A stretch of DNA of 27,261 bases from Kitasatospora aureofaciens (GTDB taxonomy: Bacteria > Actinomycetota > Actinomycetes > Streptomycetales > Streptomycetaceae): contig JODU01000042.1 in the NCBI GenBank assembly GCA_000720845.1, positions 1-27,261 of the forward strand. The letters are read 5' to 3'. Below the pieces are notes generated by a model that ran no database searches, was not told the origin of the DNA, and was given only the letters and a program-made list of their open reading frames with translations. Each line of letters begins with the position of its first letter. Position 1 is the first letter of the stretch. Made by a program: the position numbers and the translations under genes. Below are positions 16,432 through 24,708 of this stretch, in pieces.

Positions 16432-17666
16432 GTGAAGTCCTCTTCCGTAAGGGGGAGTTGGGCGGCGACCCGGAAGCCGCCGTCCGGCAGCGGGCCCGCG
16501 TCCAGGGTGCCGCCGACGAGCCGCACCCGCTCGCGCATGCCGACCAGGCCGTGCCCGGTGCCGCCCACTTCGAGCGGCCCGGCGGGCGGCTCGGGCGGCG
16601 GTTCGTTGACGACCAGGACGGTGAGCCGCTCCCCGCCCGGCCCGTCGGCGGGCCGCGCCACCGACAGCGACACGTGCGTCGCGGCTCCCGGCGCGTGCCG
16701 TACGACGTTCGCGAGGGCCTCCTGGACGATCCGGTACGCCGAAAGCCCCACCGCCTCGGGCACCTCGGCGTCGCAGGGGGTGAACTCCACCCGCCCGCCC
16801 GTCCGCGCCGTGGCGTCCACCAGCTGCCCGATCTGCGCGAGGCCCGGCTGCGGCACCAGTTCGCCGTGCGCCTCCTCGTTGCGCAGCACGCCGAGCAGGC
16901 GCCGCATCTCGCCGAGCGACTCGCGCGCGGTCGCCGCGATGGACGTGAACTCCTCCCGCACGTCCGGCGACAGCGCCGCGAGGCGGTACTCGGCGGTGTC
17001 CGCCTGCACCGTGATGACGGACATGTGGTGCGCCACCACGTCGTGCAGCTCGCGCGCGATGCGGGCGCGTTCCTCCAGCAGCGTCCGCCGGCCCCGCTCG
17101 GCCTCGCTGATCGTCTCCTGCTCGGCCAGCCTGCGCTGCACCTCGTACCGCTCGCGCAGCACACCGCCCAGCAGCAGCGCGACGCCCCCGAGGATGGTGA
17201 GCAGAAGACTCATCGCGTTCGTGCCGTGCGGCGCGACGAAGCCCAGCCCGACGTTCGCCCCCGCCGTCGCGAGCCACACCAGCAGCAGCGTCCGGCGCGA
17301 ACCCCGCAACCCCAGCGCCAGGCACAGACCGACGTACCCCACGATTTCCATAGGTGGGAAGGGCCACAGCAGCCGCTCCTCGAAGTCCACAACGAGCAGA
17401 ACCAGTGCCCCCGCAACATCCGCCGCGAAGATGACAAACCAGGCACGCAGCGGCTGAATGACAGCAAGTAACAGCGGCGCCGCCTGCGCGACAGCCAGCG
17501 CACTTGCTAGGGCACCGTTCAGACCGTAGTCAGCGGTGAGGACCACGATGGTGGTGGGCAGCAGCGCGACACACAGCACGAACGCCACGGCCCACGGCAG
17601 CGCGCGCACCCACCGCCGCGAAGCCCCCGCGAGCAGCGCACGTGGGCGTTCTTTCACTGAGGTCAT
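16428..17666 (-). CDS. Sensor histidine kinase, HisKA_3 type with multi-TM input domain
   Basis: 412 aa. ATG at 17,666 is preferred over the GTG nine bases upstream because GAAGG lies 8 nt before the ATG but abuts the GTG. About five hydrophobic spans fill residues 24-172 with no large sensor loop, so the signal is probably sensed within or at the membrane. A short coiled linker leads to the dimerisation motif RIARELHDVVAHHMSV with His208. The ATPase domain shows the N-box IVQEALANVVRHA and the G-box GTGHGLVGMRERV. This architecture is that of DesK- and LiaS-like kinases. In Bacillus, DesK senses membrane thickness and controls a desaturase; here a desaturase gene lies directly upstream on the same strand, a suggestive parallel. 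The kinase is translationally coupled to its regulator. Confidence 0.92.
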   Translation of the reverse strand: MTSVKERPRALLAGASRRWVRALPWAVAFVLCVALLPTTIVVLTADYGLNGALASALAVAQAAPLLLAVIQPLRAWFVIFAADVAGALVLLVVDFEERLLWPFPPMEIVGYVGLCLALGLRGSRRTLLLVWLATAGANVGLGFVAPHGTNAMSLLLTILGGVALLLGGVLRERYEVQRRLAEQETISEAERGRRTLLEERARIARELHDVVAHHMSVITVQADTAEYRLAALSPDVREEFTSIAATARESLGEMRRLLGVLRNEEAHGELVPQPGLAQIGQLVDATARTGGRVEFTPCDAEVPEAVGLSAYRIVQEALANVVRHAPGAATHVSLSVARPADGPGGERLTVLVVNEPPPEPPAGPLEVGGTGHGLVGMRERVRLVGGTLDAGPLPDGGFRVAAQLPLTEEDFT

Positions 17667-17717
17667 GAGCCCCACCTTCTCGTGTATGCCGCGAGGGCGT
17701 CAGGAGACGCGTAACCA

Positions 17718-17767
17718 TCAGGGGAACCCGATTGTCGCGACTGCGACGCAAACGTAGCCGCCCCTGA
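17718..17767. terminator. Inverted repeat with inner hairpin, likely terminator of the desaturase unit
   Basis: TCAGGGG (17,718-17,724) pairs with CCCCTGA (17,761-17,767), and inside it GTCGC (17,734-17,738) pairs with GCGAC (17,743-17,747). It lies 16 bp past the desaturase stop and before the kinase gene, so it probably separates two transcription units. It could also contain an operator for the kinase promoter. Confidence 0.5.
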
Positions 17768-17783
17768 CTGGTTGCATCGGTAC

Positions 17784-18851
17784 TCAGATGTCGGCGCGAA
17801 GCGGTTCGCCCACGTCGTGCATGTGGCGCAGGGCCTGGCGGTAGGAGTCGACGAGACCGGTCTCCGCGTAGGGGATGCCGAGGTCGCGGCAGTGGGCCTT
17901 CACCATGGACTGGGCGTGCCTCAGGTGGGGGCGGGGCATGCTGGGGAACAGGTGGTGCTCGATCTGGTAGTTGAGGCCACCGAGGAACCAGTCGGTGAGG
18001 ACACTGCCCTCGATGTTGCGGGACGTGAGCACCTGGCGTCGCAGGTGTCCCCACTTGTCGCCGTCCGGGTCGGGCATGTCCATCCCCTTGTGGTTGGGCG
18101 CGAAGGCCATGCCCAGGTGCAGCCCGAACAGGGCCTGATGGAGCGCGGCGAAGACGAGTGCGTGCGCGAGTGACATGGTCGTCAGGAGCAGCGTGACGTA
18201 CCCGGCGACGTGGGTGACGAGGAGGGTGCCCTCCACCAGGCGTTCGCGGCCGCTCTGGCGGCGCAGGTCCTGGAAGCCGTAGACCTTCAGGGCGATGCCT
18301 TCCAGGAGGGTGAGGGGGAAGAACAACCAGGCCTGGTGCCGGGTGAGCCAGGCGCGGAAGCCTGTGCGGGCGGCGGCCTGCCCGCTGGTGAAGACGAGGA
18401 CGTCGGCGGCGACGTCGGGGTCCTTGTCGATGTGATTGGGGTTGGCGTGGTGGCGGTTGTGCTTGTCGTTCCACCACGCGTAGCTCATGCCGAGCAGCAG
18501 GTTGCCGTGGATGAGCCCAATGTGGCGGTTCGTAACGCGGTCGCCGCTGATCTGGGCATGCCCCGCGTCATGGCCGATGAACGCCGTGCGGGCACACAGG
18601 ACGGCGAGGACGGGGGCGAGAACGAGGACCCACCACGAATGACCGATGAGCACCATGCCGGCCACGACGGCGGAAAGGCTGAGCGCGTTGGTCGCTATGG
18701 TGCCCGCATACCAGCCGGGGCGCCGATCGAGTAGCTGCTGCCCCTTGACGTCGCGCAGCAACGACGTGAACTCGCTGCCCGTGTCCGGTGGGGATGACCG
18801 CGTGGTGGCCGTCTGGGGACGCGGCAGAGCGGATTCGCCGGGCAGGGACAT
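17784..18851 (-). CDS. Membrane fatty acid desaturase
   Basis: 355 aa from an ATG with GGAG 7 nt upstream. The three histidine clusters that bind the di-iron centre are present: HDAGH (94-98), HNRHH (131-135) and QIEHH (296-300). The QxxHH form of the last box is that of front-end and acyl-lipid or acyl-CoA desaturases such as linoleoyl-CoA desaturase relatives. Hydrophobic pairs around residues 55-90 and 175-245 give four membrane spans. The reaction is O2- and electron-donor-dependent insertion of a cis double bond into acyl chains, which raises membrane fluidity. It is the last gene of a unit with an acyltransferase and a secreted hydrolase, 89 bp behind the acyltransferase, and lies next to a DesK-like kinase. 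Confidence 0.93.
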   Translation of the reverse strand: MSLPGESALPRPQTATTRSSPPDTGSEFTSLLRDVKGQQLLDRRPGWYAGTIATNALSLSAVVAGMVLIGHSWWVLVLAPVLAVLCARTAFIGHDAGHAQISGDRVTNRHIGLIHGNLLLGMSYAWWNDKHNRHHANPNHIDKDPDVAADVLVFTSGQAAARTGFRAWLTRHQAWLFFPLTLLEGIALKVYGFQDLRRQSGRERLVEGTLLVTHVAGYVTLLLTTMSLAHALVFAALHQALFGLHLGMAFAPNHKGMDMPDPDGDKWGHLRRQVLTSRNIEGSVLTDWFLGGLNYQIEHHLFPSMPRPHLRHAQSMVKAHCRDLGIPYAETGLVDSYRQALRHMHDVGEPLRADI

Positions 18852-18940
18852 AGTGGTGCTCCGATGTTCGGTGGGTGGTGTCGGTGAGTGTCCGGGTGGC
18901 GGCCCCGGACCGCGGTGGGGCGGCGGCGCGTACGCGTCAC

Positions 18941-20143
18941 TCACGCCACGAGCGCGAAGTAGCCGAAGCCCGTCGCCAGTGCGGCCGCCGCCGCACGGCG
19001 AGCCGTTCCGGTGCGCTCCCACGGGGTCTCCAGCGGCCGGGCGAACCTCGCGATCACCATGAGCAGTCCCGCGAAGAGCGGCATCCAGGCAAGCCGCGCC
19101 GGAACCCACCCGGTCGTGTCCGGTGCGGTCGTCAGGCCGGGGATCTCGCCGAAGTACGAGGCCGGGACCGCGACGGCGAGCATCGCCGTCTGGTGCCAGC
19201 ACAGTATCGTCATCGCCGCCAGGTTGATGACCGCTACCGGCGCCCACAGGGCGGGACGTTTCAGAAGACGCGCCAGTCTGTCGCGCAGCAGGATAGCCGC
19301 GCCGGACTGTGTGGCGGCGAGTGCCAGGACCAGGAGGGACGGCGGGTGGGAGTTGGTACGGGACGCGCCGGGCACGCCCACCATCGACGCCGGGTAGTGG
19401 AAGGCGAGCAGCAGGGTGGCGAACAGGGCCGCGCCGCCCGCCAGCAGCAGCCACGCCTCGCGTCGGCCGATCCGCTTGTCCGCCCAGGAAACGCCCAGTT
19501 GGTAGGCGAACATCCAGCCCGGCAGCAGGTTGAGCAGACTCAGCCAGGACGGCATCGCGTCCGTGTACGGCCCATATCGCAGGAAGTCGACCACCGCGAC
19601 TGAACCGAGCAGCGGAAGCGCGGCCCGGAAACCCAGCCGCTCGGAGGCGCGGACACAGTATGGGGTGAGAGCGGTGATCACCGCGTAGACGCCGACGAAC
19701 CACAGGGGTTGGACGACCAGCGTCGACGCGGTGCGCAGAGTCGCGGACGGGACGCCGAAGCCGTAGTGCAGGGTGGGCAGCAGCAGTGCCCATACGGCGG
19801 TGACGCCGAGGACCGGGCGGCCCAGGCGCTTGAGGCGGCCGACCGTCCACTCACGGCCCGAGCCCTTGCGGCGCTGGTAGGAGAGGTATGAGGAATAGCC
19901 ACCGACCAGGAAGAAGATGCCCAGCATCTGGAGGATCCAGCTGGCCGGGGCGAGCGCACCGAACGTGGCCAGTGGGCTGGCGTTGTGCAGACCGCCACTG
20001 GTGTCGAGGGTGAAGCCGCCGACCAGCCAGTGGCCGGTCGGGACGGCCAGGAGCGCCAGCGCGCGCAGGCCGTCGACGGCACGGTCCCGGTGAGCGGGGG
20101 TCCGCTCTTCGACCTTGGCGGTGAACTCCGTGAAGGCCTTCAT
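18941..20143 (-). CDS. Membrane acyltransferase (acyltransferase 3 family)
   Basis: 400 aa. The ATG at 20,143 shares its A with the hydrolase stop (TGATG) and has GGGGAG 5 nt upstream; a GTG three bases earlier is the alternative. The N-terminal RDRAVDGLRALALLAVPTGHWLVGG has the family pattern R-x-DGLRA-A, with a His at the end of the first span that serves as the catalytic base in OafA-like enzymes. Roughly ten hydrophobic spans follow, including LGIFFLVGGYSSYLSYQRR. Members transfer acetyl or other acyl groups to sugars, lipids or antibiotics at the membrane. The acceptor is unknown; position between a secreted hydrolase and a desaturase suggests a lipid or envelope glycan. Confidence 0.88.
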   Translation of the reverse strand: MKAFTEFTAKVEERTPAHRDRAVDGLRALALLAVPTGHWLVGGFTLDTSGGLHNASPLATFGALAPASWILQMLGIFFLVGGYSSYLSYQRRKGSGREWTVGRLKRLGRPVLGVTAVWALLLPTLHYGFGVPSATLRTASTLVVQPLWFVGVYAVITALTPYCVRASERLGFRAALPLLGSVAVVDFLRYGPYTDAMPSWLSLLNLLPGWMFAYQLGVSWADKRIGRREAWLLLAGGAALFATLLLAFHYPASMVGVPGASRTNSHPPSLLVLALAATQSGAAILLRDRLARLLKRPALWAPVAVINLAAMTILCWHQTAMLAVAVPASYFGEIPGLTTAPDTTGWVPARLAWMPLFAGLLMVIARFARPLETPWERTGTARRAAAAALATGFGYFALVA

Positions 20144-21117
20144 CACCGCTCCCCGCCGGCGATCGCCGCGAACGCGCTCAGCGTGGAGGTGCCGGGGGTG
20201 AAGTAGGCGTCGTGCGCCGGCACGTCATCAGCGGGCAGGACGGTCGCACCGAAGTCGGACGAGGCGGGGTCCGCGCCGTGGCCCAGGCCGAGGAACTCGA
20301 CATGGGGAACGCGGCCGATCCAATCGTTCGGTGACCTCGCTGCCCAGACGTGAGCCTCGGTGTCCAGTGCGGTGACGTCGTCAGCGCGCATGCCGGGCGA
20401 GCCCATGACGACGATGTCTCGCGCGTCGGTGTCGGGGGCGGCGAGGCCGCAGACCACCGAGCCGTAGCTGTGGCAGAAGAGGGAGGGGCCGGGGAGGCCG
20501 GCTGCGTGCAGGCCCTCGGTGAACCGGTTCAGGCGCTCGGCGCCCGCCTCGGCGAGCCGGCCGGTCGCCAGGTCCAGGCCGATGCCGGAGGGGGTGGTGT
20601 AGCCGGCCCAGGCGATGACGGCCGTGTCCTCGCCCGCCTCCTCCTGGAGGTCGGCGGCCCACTGTGCCGTGCGGTCGAACGTGGAGATGTCGATGTCCGA
20701 ACCGGGAACGATCACCGACACGCGAGAGGCGTTCTCCAGGTCGCCCACGACCCGCGCGATCAGGCCGCGACCGCGCGGGTCGTATGCCAGGACCTGTTCG
20801 CCGGCGGAGGCGTTGGCCTGGTAACGGACGTGCACGGGGGCGCCCTCGAGGTTGCCCACCACCGTGGGGTGATCCTCGATGAGCCGCTGCCGCTCGACAC
20901 CGGTCAGGGAGGCGAAGAAGGCCGCCACGTCGGACGGGGTGGCCGTGGCGGGATCCGGCAGCTTCTTGCCGAGCGAGTCGTCCGCCAGCCAGGCGGCGGT
21001 TCCGGGGAGCGGACCGCCCGGCACGCTCTCGTCGCTCGCCAAGGCCCAGCCCGCTGTGCTGCCGACCAGCAGCGTGGTCAGTACGGCGGTCGTCAGCAAC
21101 GTCATGAAGCGGCGCAT
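20143..21117 (-). CDS. Secreted alpha/beta hydrolase, DUF1023 family
   Basis: 324 aa. Residues 1-28 (MRRFMTLLTTAVLTTLLVGS then TAGWALAS) form a signal peptide. The mature protein has the DUF1023 landmarks LTGVERQRLIEDHPTVVGNLEGAPVHVRYQAN, VSVIVPGSDIDISTF and the nucleophile elbow LFCHSYGSVVCGLAA with Ser217; the C-terminal GLGHGADPASSDFGATVLPADD supplies His and acidic residues. The family is common in actinobacteria and expected to act outside the membrane on an ester or lipid; no substrate is established that I know of. GAGGGAG lies 8 nt before the ATG. It leads the three-gene unit with the acyltransferase and desaturase, 65 bp downstream of composite element C. Confidence 0.9.
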   Translation of the reverse strand: MRRFMTLLTTAVLTTLLVGSTAGWALASDESVPGGPLPGTAAWLADDSLGKKLPDPATATPSDVAAFFASLTGVERQRLIEDHPTVVGNLEGAPVHVRYQANASAGEQVLAYDPRGRGLIARVVGDLENASRVSVIVPGSDIDISTFDRTAQWAADLQEEAGEDTAVIAWAGYTTPSGIGLDLATGRLAEAGAERLNRFTEGLHAAGLPGPSLFCHSYGSVVCGLAAPDTDARDIVVMGSPGMRADDVTALDTEAHVWAARSPNDWIGRVPHVEFLGLGHGADPASSDFGATVLPADDVPAHDAYFTPGTSTLSAFAAIAGGER

Positions 21118-21181
21118 CCAGCTGTCTCCCTCTGTTCTCGTCCGTGATGACGAGAGGAAGGTAGGGAGGCGGTGGCGAGCG

Positions 21182-21229
21182 GGGCATCACACCCGGGAGC
21201 CAAGCCCGCAGTGCTACCCCAGTAGGGGG
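21182..21229 (-). promoter_or_regulatory. Composite promoter element, copy C, upstream of the hydrolase-acyltransferase-desaturase unit
   Basis: Block 1, GGGCATCACACCCGGGAGCC (21,182-21,201), and block 2, GCTACCCCAGTAGGGGG (21,213-21,229), again 31 bp from start to start. Orientation and distance to the start codon (65 bp) match copy B (75 bp). The leader downstream also resembles that of B, with CCTCC/GTCA-rich pyrimidine stretches. Between 21,230 and the MDR gene end at 21,369 I see no gene. Confidence 0.65.
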
Positions 21230-21368
21230 CGGATGAGAACGACAGCGGTGTACGCCGCCATTTGCAGGGCAGGGGTTCTGTCCCTTTCCCCACGGAGATC
21301 GACGAGGCGTTCGTCGGCCGTCCTGCGTCGCCAAGTTTCTCGAACGGCATCGAGGGACTTGAGCCCGC

Positions 21369-22337
21369 TCACGCCGCCGAGGGCGGCCGTACGCTTCCCT
21401 CGGTCTCCGGGTCGCAGACCTCGACGACCGCCTTGCCGTGCAGGGTGCGGGTAAGGAGTCGGCCGACCGCCTCGTCGACGCGGTGCCAGGATCCCCGCCA
21501 CGCCACCGACGGGGTCAGTACTCCCCGGGTGACCTGCTCGCCCAGCCAGCTGAGGTCGGGTGACAAGGGAGCGCCGTCGAGCTGGTGGAAGGTGACGATG
21601 CTGCGGTTGTGACGCGTCGGGCCTGCGATGAGCGCACCCGGCGGGAACGACTCCGGTTCCGGAGCGACGTGCCCGAGGGCAACGAGCACACCATCCCGCT
21701 GCAGGAGGTCGAACGCCTCCACGAGGAGCGGGCCACCGACGCACTCGACGACCCCATACACGGGCCCGGAGTATTCGCCGGGGCGGGAGACCACCTCAGC
21801 GGCACCGAGGGAGCGGAGTTCGTCGGCGTACGGACCGGGCGAGCTGGTGACCGCGATCACTGTGGCCCCGCCCATGCGTGCGAGTTGCACCGCGTAGCGT
21901 CCCACGCCCCCGGTGGCTCCCGTGACCATGACAGTTCGGCCGAGGATGGGGCCGATGCGCCGCAGTGCGCGCAGGGCGCTGTTGGCGGCGACCGGGAGGG
22001 TGCTCATCGCGCCGAGATCCGCGCCTTGGGAGACCACGCCGATCATCGCGGTGTCCGCCGCCCTGTACTCGGCCCAGCCGTTCGCCTCGTCGAGTGTGAC
22101 AACAGGGGTTCCCACGGGAGGCCCGGAGCCGTCACGGGCCGCTTCGACCACGTACCCGGCCGCTTCCCACCCCGGAACGGCACCGTCGGGCAGTTCGCGC
22201 GCGGATACGACATCCCCGTAGTTCAGCGAGAACGCCCCCACCTTCACCAGTACCTGGGAAGGGCCGGGCCGAGGTGTTTCGGTCTCAGCCACCCGCAGTC
22301 CCGTGTCGAGAGCGTGGTCGACCATCAGTGCCCACAT
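21369..22337 (-). CDS. Zinc-independent MDR-family oxidoreductase (quinone oxidoreductase-like)
   Basis: 322 aa, the normal length. The GroES-like N-terminal part includes VLVKVGAFSLNYGDVVSARELPDGAVPGWEAAGYV, the equivalent of the N(R/Y)xD ... PG-E-AG pattern of quinone reductases. The nucleotide-binding part has TVMVTGATGGVGRYAVQLARMGGATVIAVT with the NADPH-binding AxxGGVG motif. The catalytic zinc ligands of true alcohol dehydrogenases are absent, which places it with the quinone oxidoreductase and enoyl reductase branches. The ATG has GAAGGGAG 6 nt upstream. It is divergent from a TetR gene with 79 bp between them, the classical layout for a repressor of a detoxifying reductase. Confidence 0.9.
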   Translation of the reverse strand: MWALMVDHALDTGLRVAETETPRPGPSQVLVKVGAFSLNYGDVVSARELPDGAVPGWEAAGYVVEAARDGSGPPVGTPVVTLDEANGWAEYRAADTAMIGVVSQGADLGAMSTLPVAANSALRALRRIGPILGRTVMVTGATGGVGRYAVQLARMGGATVIAVTSSPGPYADELRSLGAAEVVSRPGEYSGPVYGVVECVGGPLLVEAFDLLQRDGVLVALGHVAPEPESFPPGALIAGPTRHNRSIVTFHQLDGAPLSPDLSWLGEQVTRGVLTPSVAWRGSWHRVDEAVGRLLTRTLHGKAVVEVCDPETEGSVRPPSAA

Positions 22338-22354
22338 GGAAAGCTCCCTTCAAA

Positions 22355-22390
22355 ATGCCCCTGAGTGGCATATGCTACCAGGAGGCATAT
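22355..22390. promoter_or_regulatory. Putative TetR operator in the divergent MDR/TetR intergenic region
   Basis: ATGCC-N7-GGCAT (22,355-22,371) is an inverted repeat whose core TGCCCCTGAGTGGCA is self-complementary at 12 of 15 positions. A further GGCATAT at 22,384-22,390 repeats GGCATAT at 22,367-22,373, 17 bp apart. This AT-richer patch between divergent start codons is the natural binding place for the neighbouring TetR. Confidence 0.5.
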
Positions 22391-22416
22391 AGAAGGGCTC
22401 GCGGTAGGCTGCGCGA

Positions 22417-23097
22417 ATGGATGGCGTCAGACTGGCCGACGGTGACACGGGGGCACCACAGACGCTCCGGCAGCGCAAGAAGGCGCAAACCCGCCAGGCC
22501 CTCGTGGTCGAGGCGCTGGAATCCTTCACCCTCCACGGCGCGGATGCGGTGACCCTCGACGACTTGTGTCTTCGGGTGGGCGTCTCGAAGCGCACGTTCT
22601 TCCGGTACTTCACCAGCAAGGAAGACGTAGCGATGACACCTCTGCAGGACATGTGGCGTGAGTTCCTGCGCCGGTTGCAGTCGCAGCCGCGGTCCCGTGC
22701 CACGGACACGGCAGTCCTCTCCGTACTGCACGACACGTTGGTCGCCGCCATTCGAGAATGCGCGGATCGCGATGCGAACTGGACTCATCTCGTACGCCTG
22801 GCGCTCGGGCTCGACGCCGCTCACCAGTCGTTCGCCGCTCACAACCTCCGGTTCTGCGACGAGGCCGTTGAGGCGGCACTGAATGCCGTCGCCCCCATCT
22901 TGAATATTTCTGTCACGGACGATCCCCGGCCCAGGCTTCTGCTCGGCCTCTTCCTTGTCGCCTCCCGAAGCGCCCAACGAGCCTGGATCCTGCGCGCAGA
23001 CGACGACGCGAGCGCAGAGAGCCTCATCCTCCTCGTCGACGACACCCTCGCCGCGCTTCCGGCGAGCCTCGGCCTCAAAGCAGCGCCTCGATTCTGA
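22417..23097 (+). CDS. TetR/AcrR-family transcriptional regulator
   Basis: 226 aa. Residues 18-65 (LRQRKKAQTRQALVVEALESFTLHGADAVTLDDLCLRVGVSKRTFFRYFTSKEDVA) are a standard TetR DNA-binding domain, with the recognition helix SKRTFFRYF. The C-terminal domain is helical and similar in length to that of many actinobacterial TetRs with unknown ligands. No strong ribosome binding site precedes the ATG at 22,417, so the transcript may have a short leader or a weak site. It probably represses the divergent reductase gene and itself through the repeats at 22,355-22,390. Confidence 0.9.
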   Translation: MDGVRLADGDTGAPQTLRQRKKAQTRQALVVEALESFTLHGADAVTLDDLCLRVGVSKRTFFRYFTSKEDVAMTPLQDMWREFLRRLQSQPRSRATDTAVLSVLHDTLVAAIRECADRDANWTHLVRLALGLDAAHQSFAAHNLRFCDEAVEAALNAVAPILNISVTDDPRPRLLLGLFLVASRSAQRAWILRADDDASAESLILLVDDTLAALPASLGLKAAPRF

Positions 23098-23472
23098 CCA
23101 CTTCGGGCTGTCGTCACGGCAAGCAGCCGGACTGTTCACCGCAGTCGAACCGGCGAAGCCGAGGGCCTTTACATCTGGTCGAGGACGGAGCGTCCAGTCC
23201 ACGGCCCGTCGGACGGAGAACTCGCGCCGTACCCGCTGGGCAAGGGCCGTCGGAGCGGCGCGGCACAATCGCAGGGGCGGGCCGGCCATCGGCACCGAGG
23301 GGGTGCGGCACACCCAGGCACGAGCCGGCCTGGAGAGGGGCGTCGGCGGCACGGCAACCTGACGGCACCACAGCCCGAACCAAGGCGCCGCGGAACCGCG
23401 ACCCCGCCGTGGCGGCGAGTTCTTTGCTCGGCCCGTGGCCGCCCGCCCGCAACCGAGAAGGGACCAACCAAC
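23098..23472. other. 375 bp without a supportable gene
   Basis: Open frames cross this stretch on both strands but lack ribosome binding sites and family features. The last 15 bp hold a GAAGGGA-type site for the next gene. No convincing hairpin or repeat was found. Confidence 0.5.
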
Positions 23473-23955
23473 ATGACCGACAGCATCTCTGCCGAAGCCC
23501 ACGACCGGCTCCTCGCCCGTATCGGCGAACTGGAGGACCAGCAGGCACTGCGCACCCTGATGCTCCGGGCGTGGCGGGCCCTCGACCTCAAGGACTGGGA
23601 CGCATGGATCAGCTGCTGGTCCGACGAAGCGGTTTTCGAGTTCGGGCCGTGGGGCACCCTGCGCGGCCGGGAGACCATCCTGGAGCGCGTACGGGAGGCC
23701 GAGTCCGGATACCCCGCGATGCAGCACCACATCCTCAACATGTACTTCGAGGTGACGGGCGACCATGCACGGGGGCACGGCTACATGTGGTTCCTCGCCG
23801 TCCAGCACCCAGAACGGCCCGACGACCACTTTGCCATGGGCGGGCCGTACGCCTGGAGCTTCCAGCGCGGCGCCGACGGGTGGCGTCTCACCGAGCAGCG
23901 GCTCGGGGTGAAATGGACGGACGGGCAGGACGAGTCGATGGTGCCCCAGCACTGA
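23473..23955 (+). CDS. NTF2-like / SnoaL-like domain protein
   Basis: 160 aa from ATG at 23,473, with GAAGGGA about 10 nt upstream. The order of elements is that of the SnoaL_4 branch of NTF2-like proteins: N-terminal helix EDQQALRTLMLRAWRALDLKDWDAWISCWSDEAVFEFG, then PWGTLRGRETILERVRE and the beta-rich half MQHHILNMYFEVTGDHARGHGYMWF and YAWSFQRGADGWRLTEQRLGVKW. The fold forms a conical pocket used by polyketide cyclases, hydroxylating dehydratases, ketosteroid isomerases and non-catalytic binding proteins. The HH in MQHHILN lines the pocket in many relatives. Function cannot be fixed. It stands alone between the TetR gene and the insertion-sequence region. Confidence 0.85.
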   Translation: MTDSISAEAHDRLLARIGELEDQQALRTLMLRAWRALDLKDWDAWISCWSDEAVFEFGPWGTLRGRETILERVREAESGYPAMQHHILNMYFEVTGDHARGHGYMWFLAVQHPERPDDHFAMGGPYAWSFQRGADGWRLTEQRLGVKWTDGQDESMVPQH

Positions 23956-24228
23956 TGCCCGCCCTCGGCGTTGTCCCCGCGCCGGACCCTCGTAGCCCGG
24001 GTAGCCATCCGACCGCTCGCGCGCAGACGACGCCAAGAAGGGGTACGCCACACCCCCGGGACGACCTGCCCGGACCGGCGTGTGCTGCAAGTGCCGCCCT
24101 GCGAAGAGGCTCCGCAGGGGACACTACGGCTCGATGTGTGCACGCCTTGAACGTGGCGGAGATCCCAGGGACGCAGCTGTCCACGCTGAGCGGGCGTGCT
24201 CAGTATCTGACACCATGGTGTTCCAGTG
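23956..24228. other. Gap before the IS region, no gene seen
   Basis: No frame has a start with a ribosome binding site or a recognisable product. GC content falls toward the insertion-sequence end at 24,231. Confidence 0.5.
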
Positions 24229-24708
24229 TGAGTGAGCGTTTGATTCTCGGTTGTCTGTTTCATTTGGCTTAGCTGTCGCGCCAGTTGTGGGTGGTTTCGT
24301 GGGTGAGGCGGCGGGTCATGAGGTTGATGGCGGCGAGTTGGATCATGGCTGCCGATCGGTGGGAGTGGGTTTCGTAGTCGCGGGCCAGGCGGCGGTGGTG
24401 CATGAGCCAGCCGATGGGGCGTTCGACGACCCAGCGGCGGGGCTGGACGTGGAAGCCGCGGGTGGCGGGGTCGCGTTGGACGATCTCGAGATCGATGCCG
24501 AGGTGGGCGGCGTGTTCGACGGCTTTGGTCTTGTCGCCGTTGTCGGCCCAGGCTTTGGTGACGGTGGGATGGCGTGCGGCGATGTCGGCGAGGAGCTGGG
24601 TGCCGGCGGCGGAGTCGTGGACGCTGGCGGCGGTGACGGTGACGGCCAGGAGAAGGCCGAGGGTGTCGGTGACGATGTGCCGTTTGCGTCCGATGATCTA
24701 ATGGGCGA

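Noticed and set aside
15643..17457. 604-aa open frame on the plus strand
   Set aside because: Antisense to the two-component genes, whose motifs are complete on the minus strand.
21214..21368. Minus-strand frame ending LQMAAYTAVVLIRPLLG after the MDR gene
   Set aside because: It has no start codon outside the MDR gene and no recognisable homology; too short to call even a gene remnant.
22375..24090. 571-aa open frame on the minus strand
   Set aside because: Antisense to the TetR and NTF2-like genes; no motifs and no start with a ribosome binding site.
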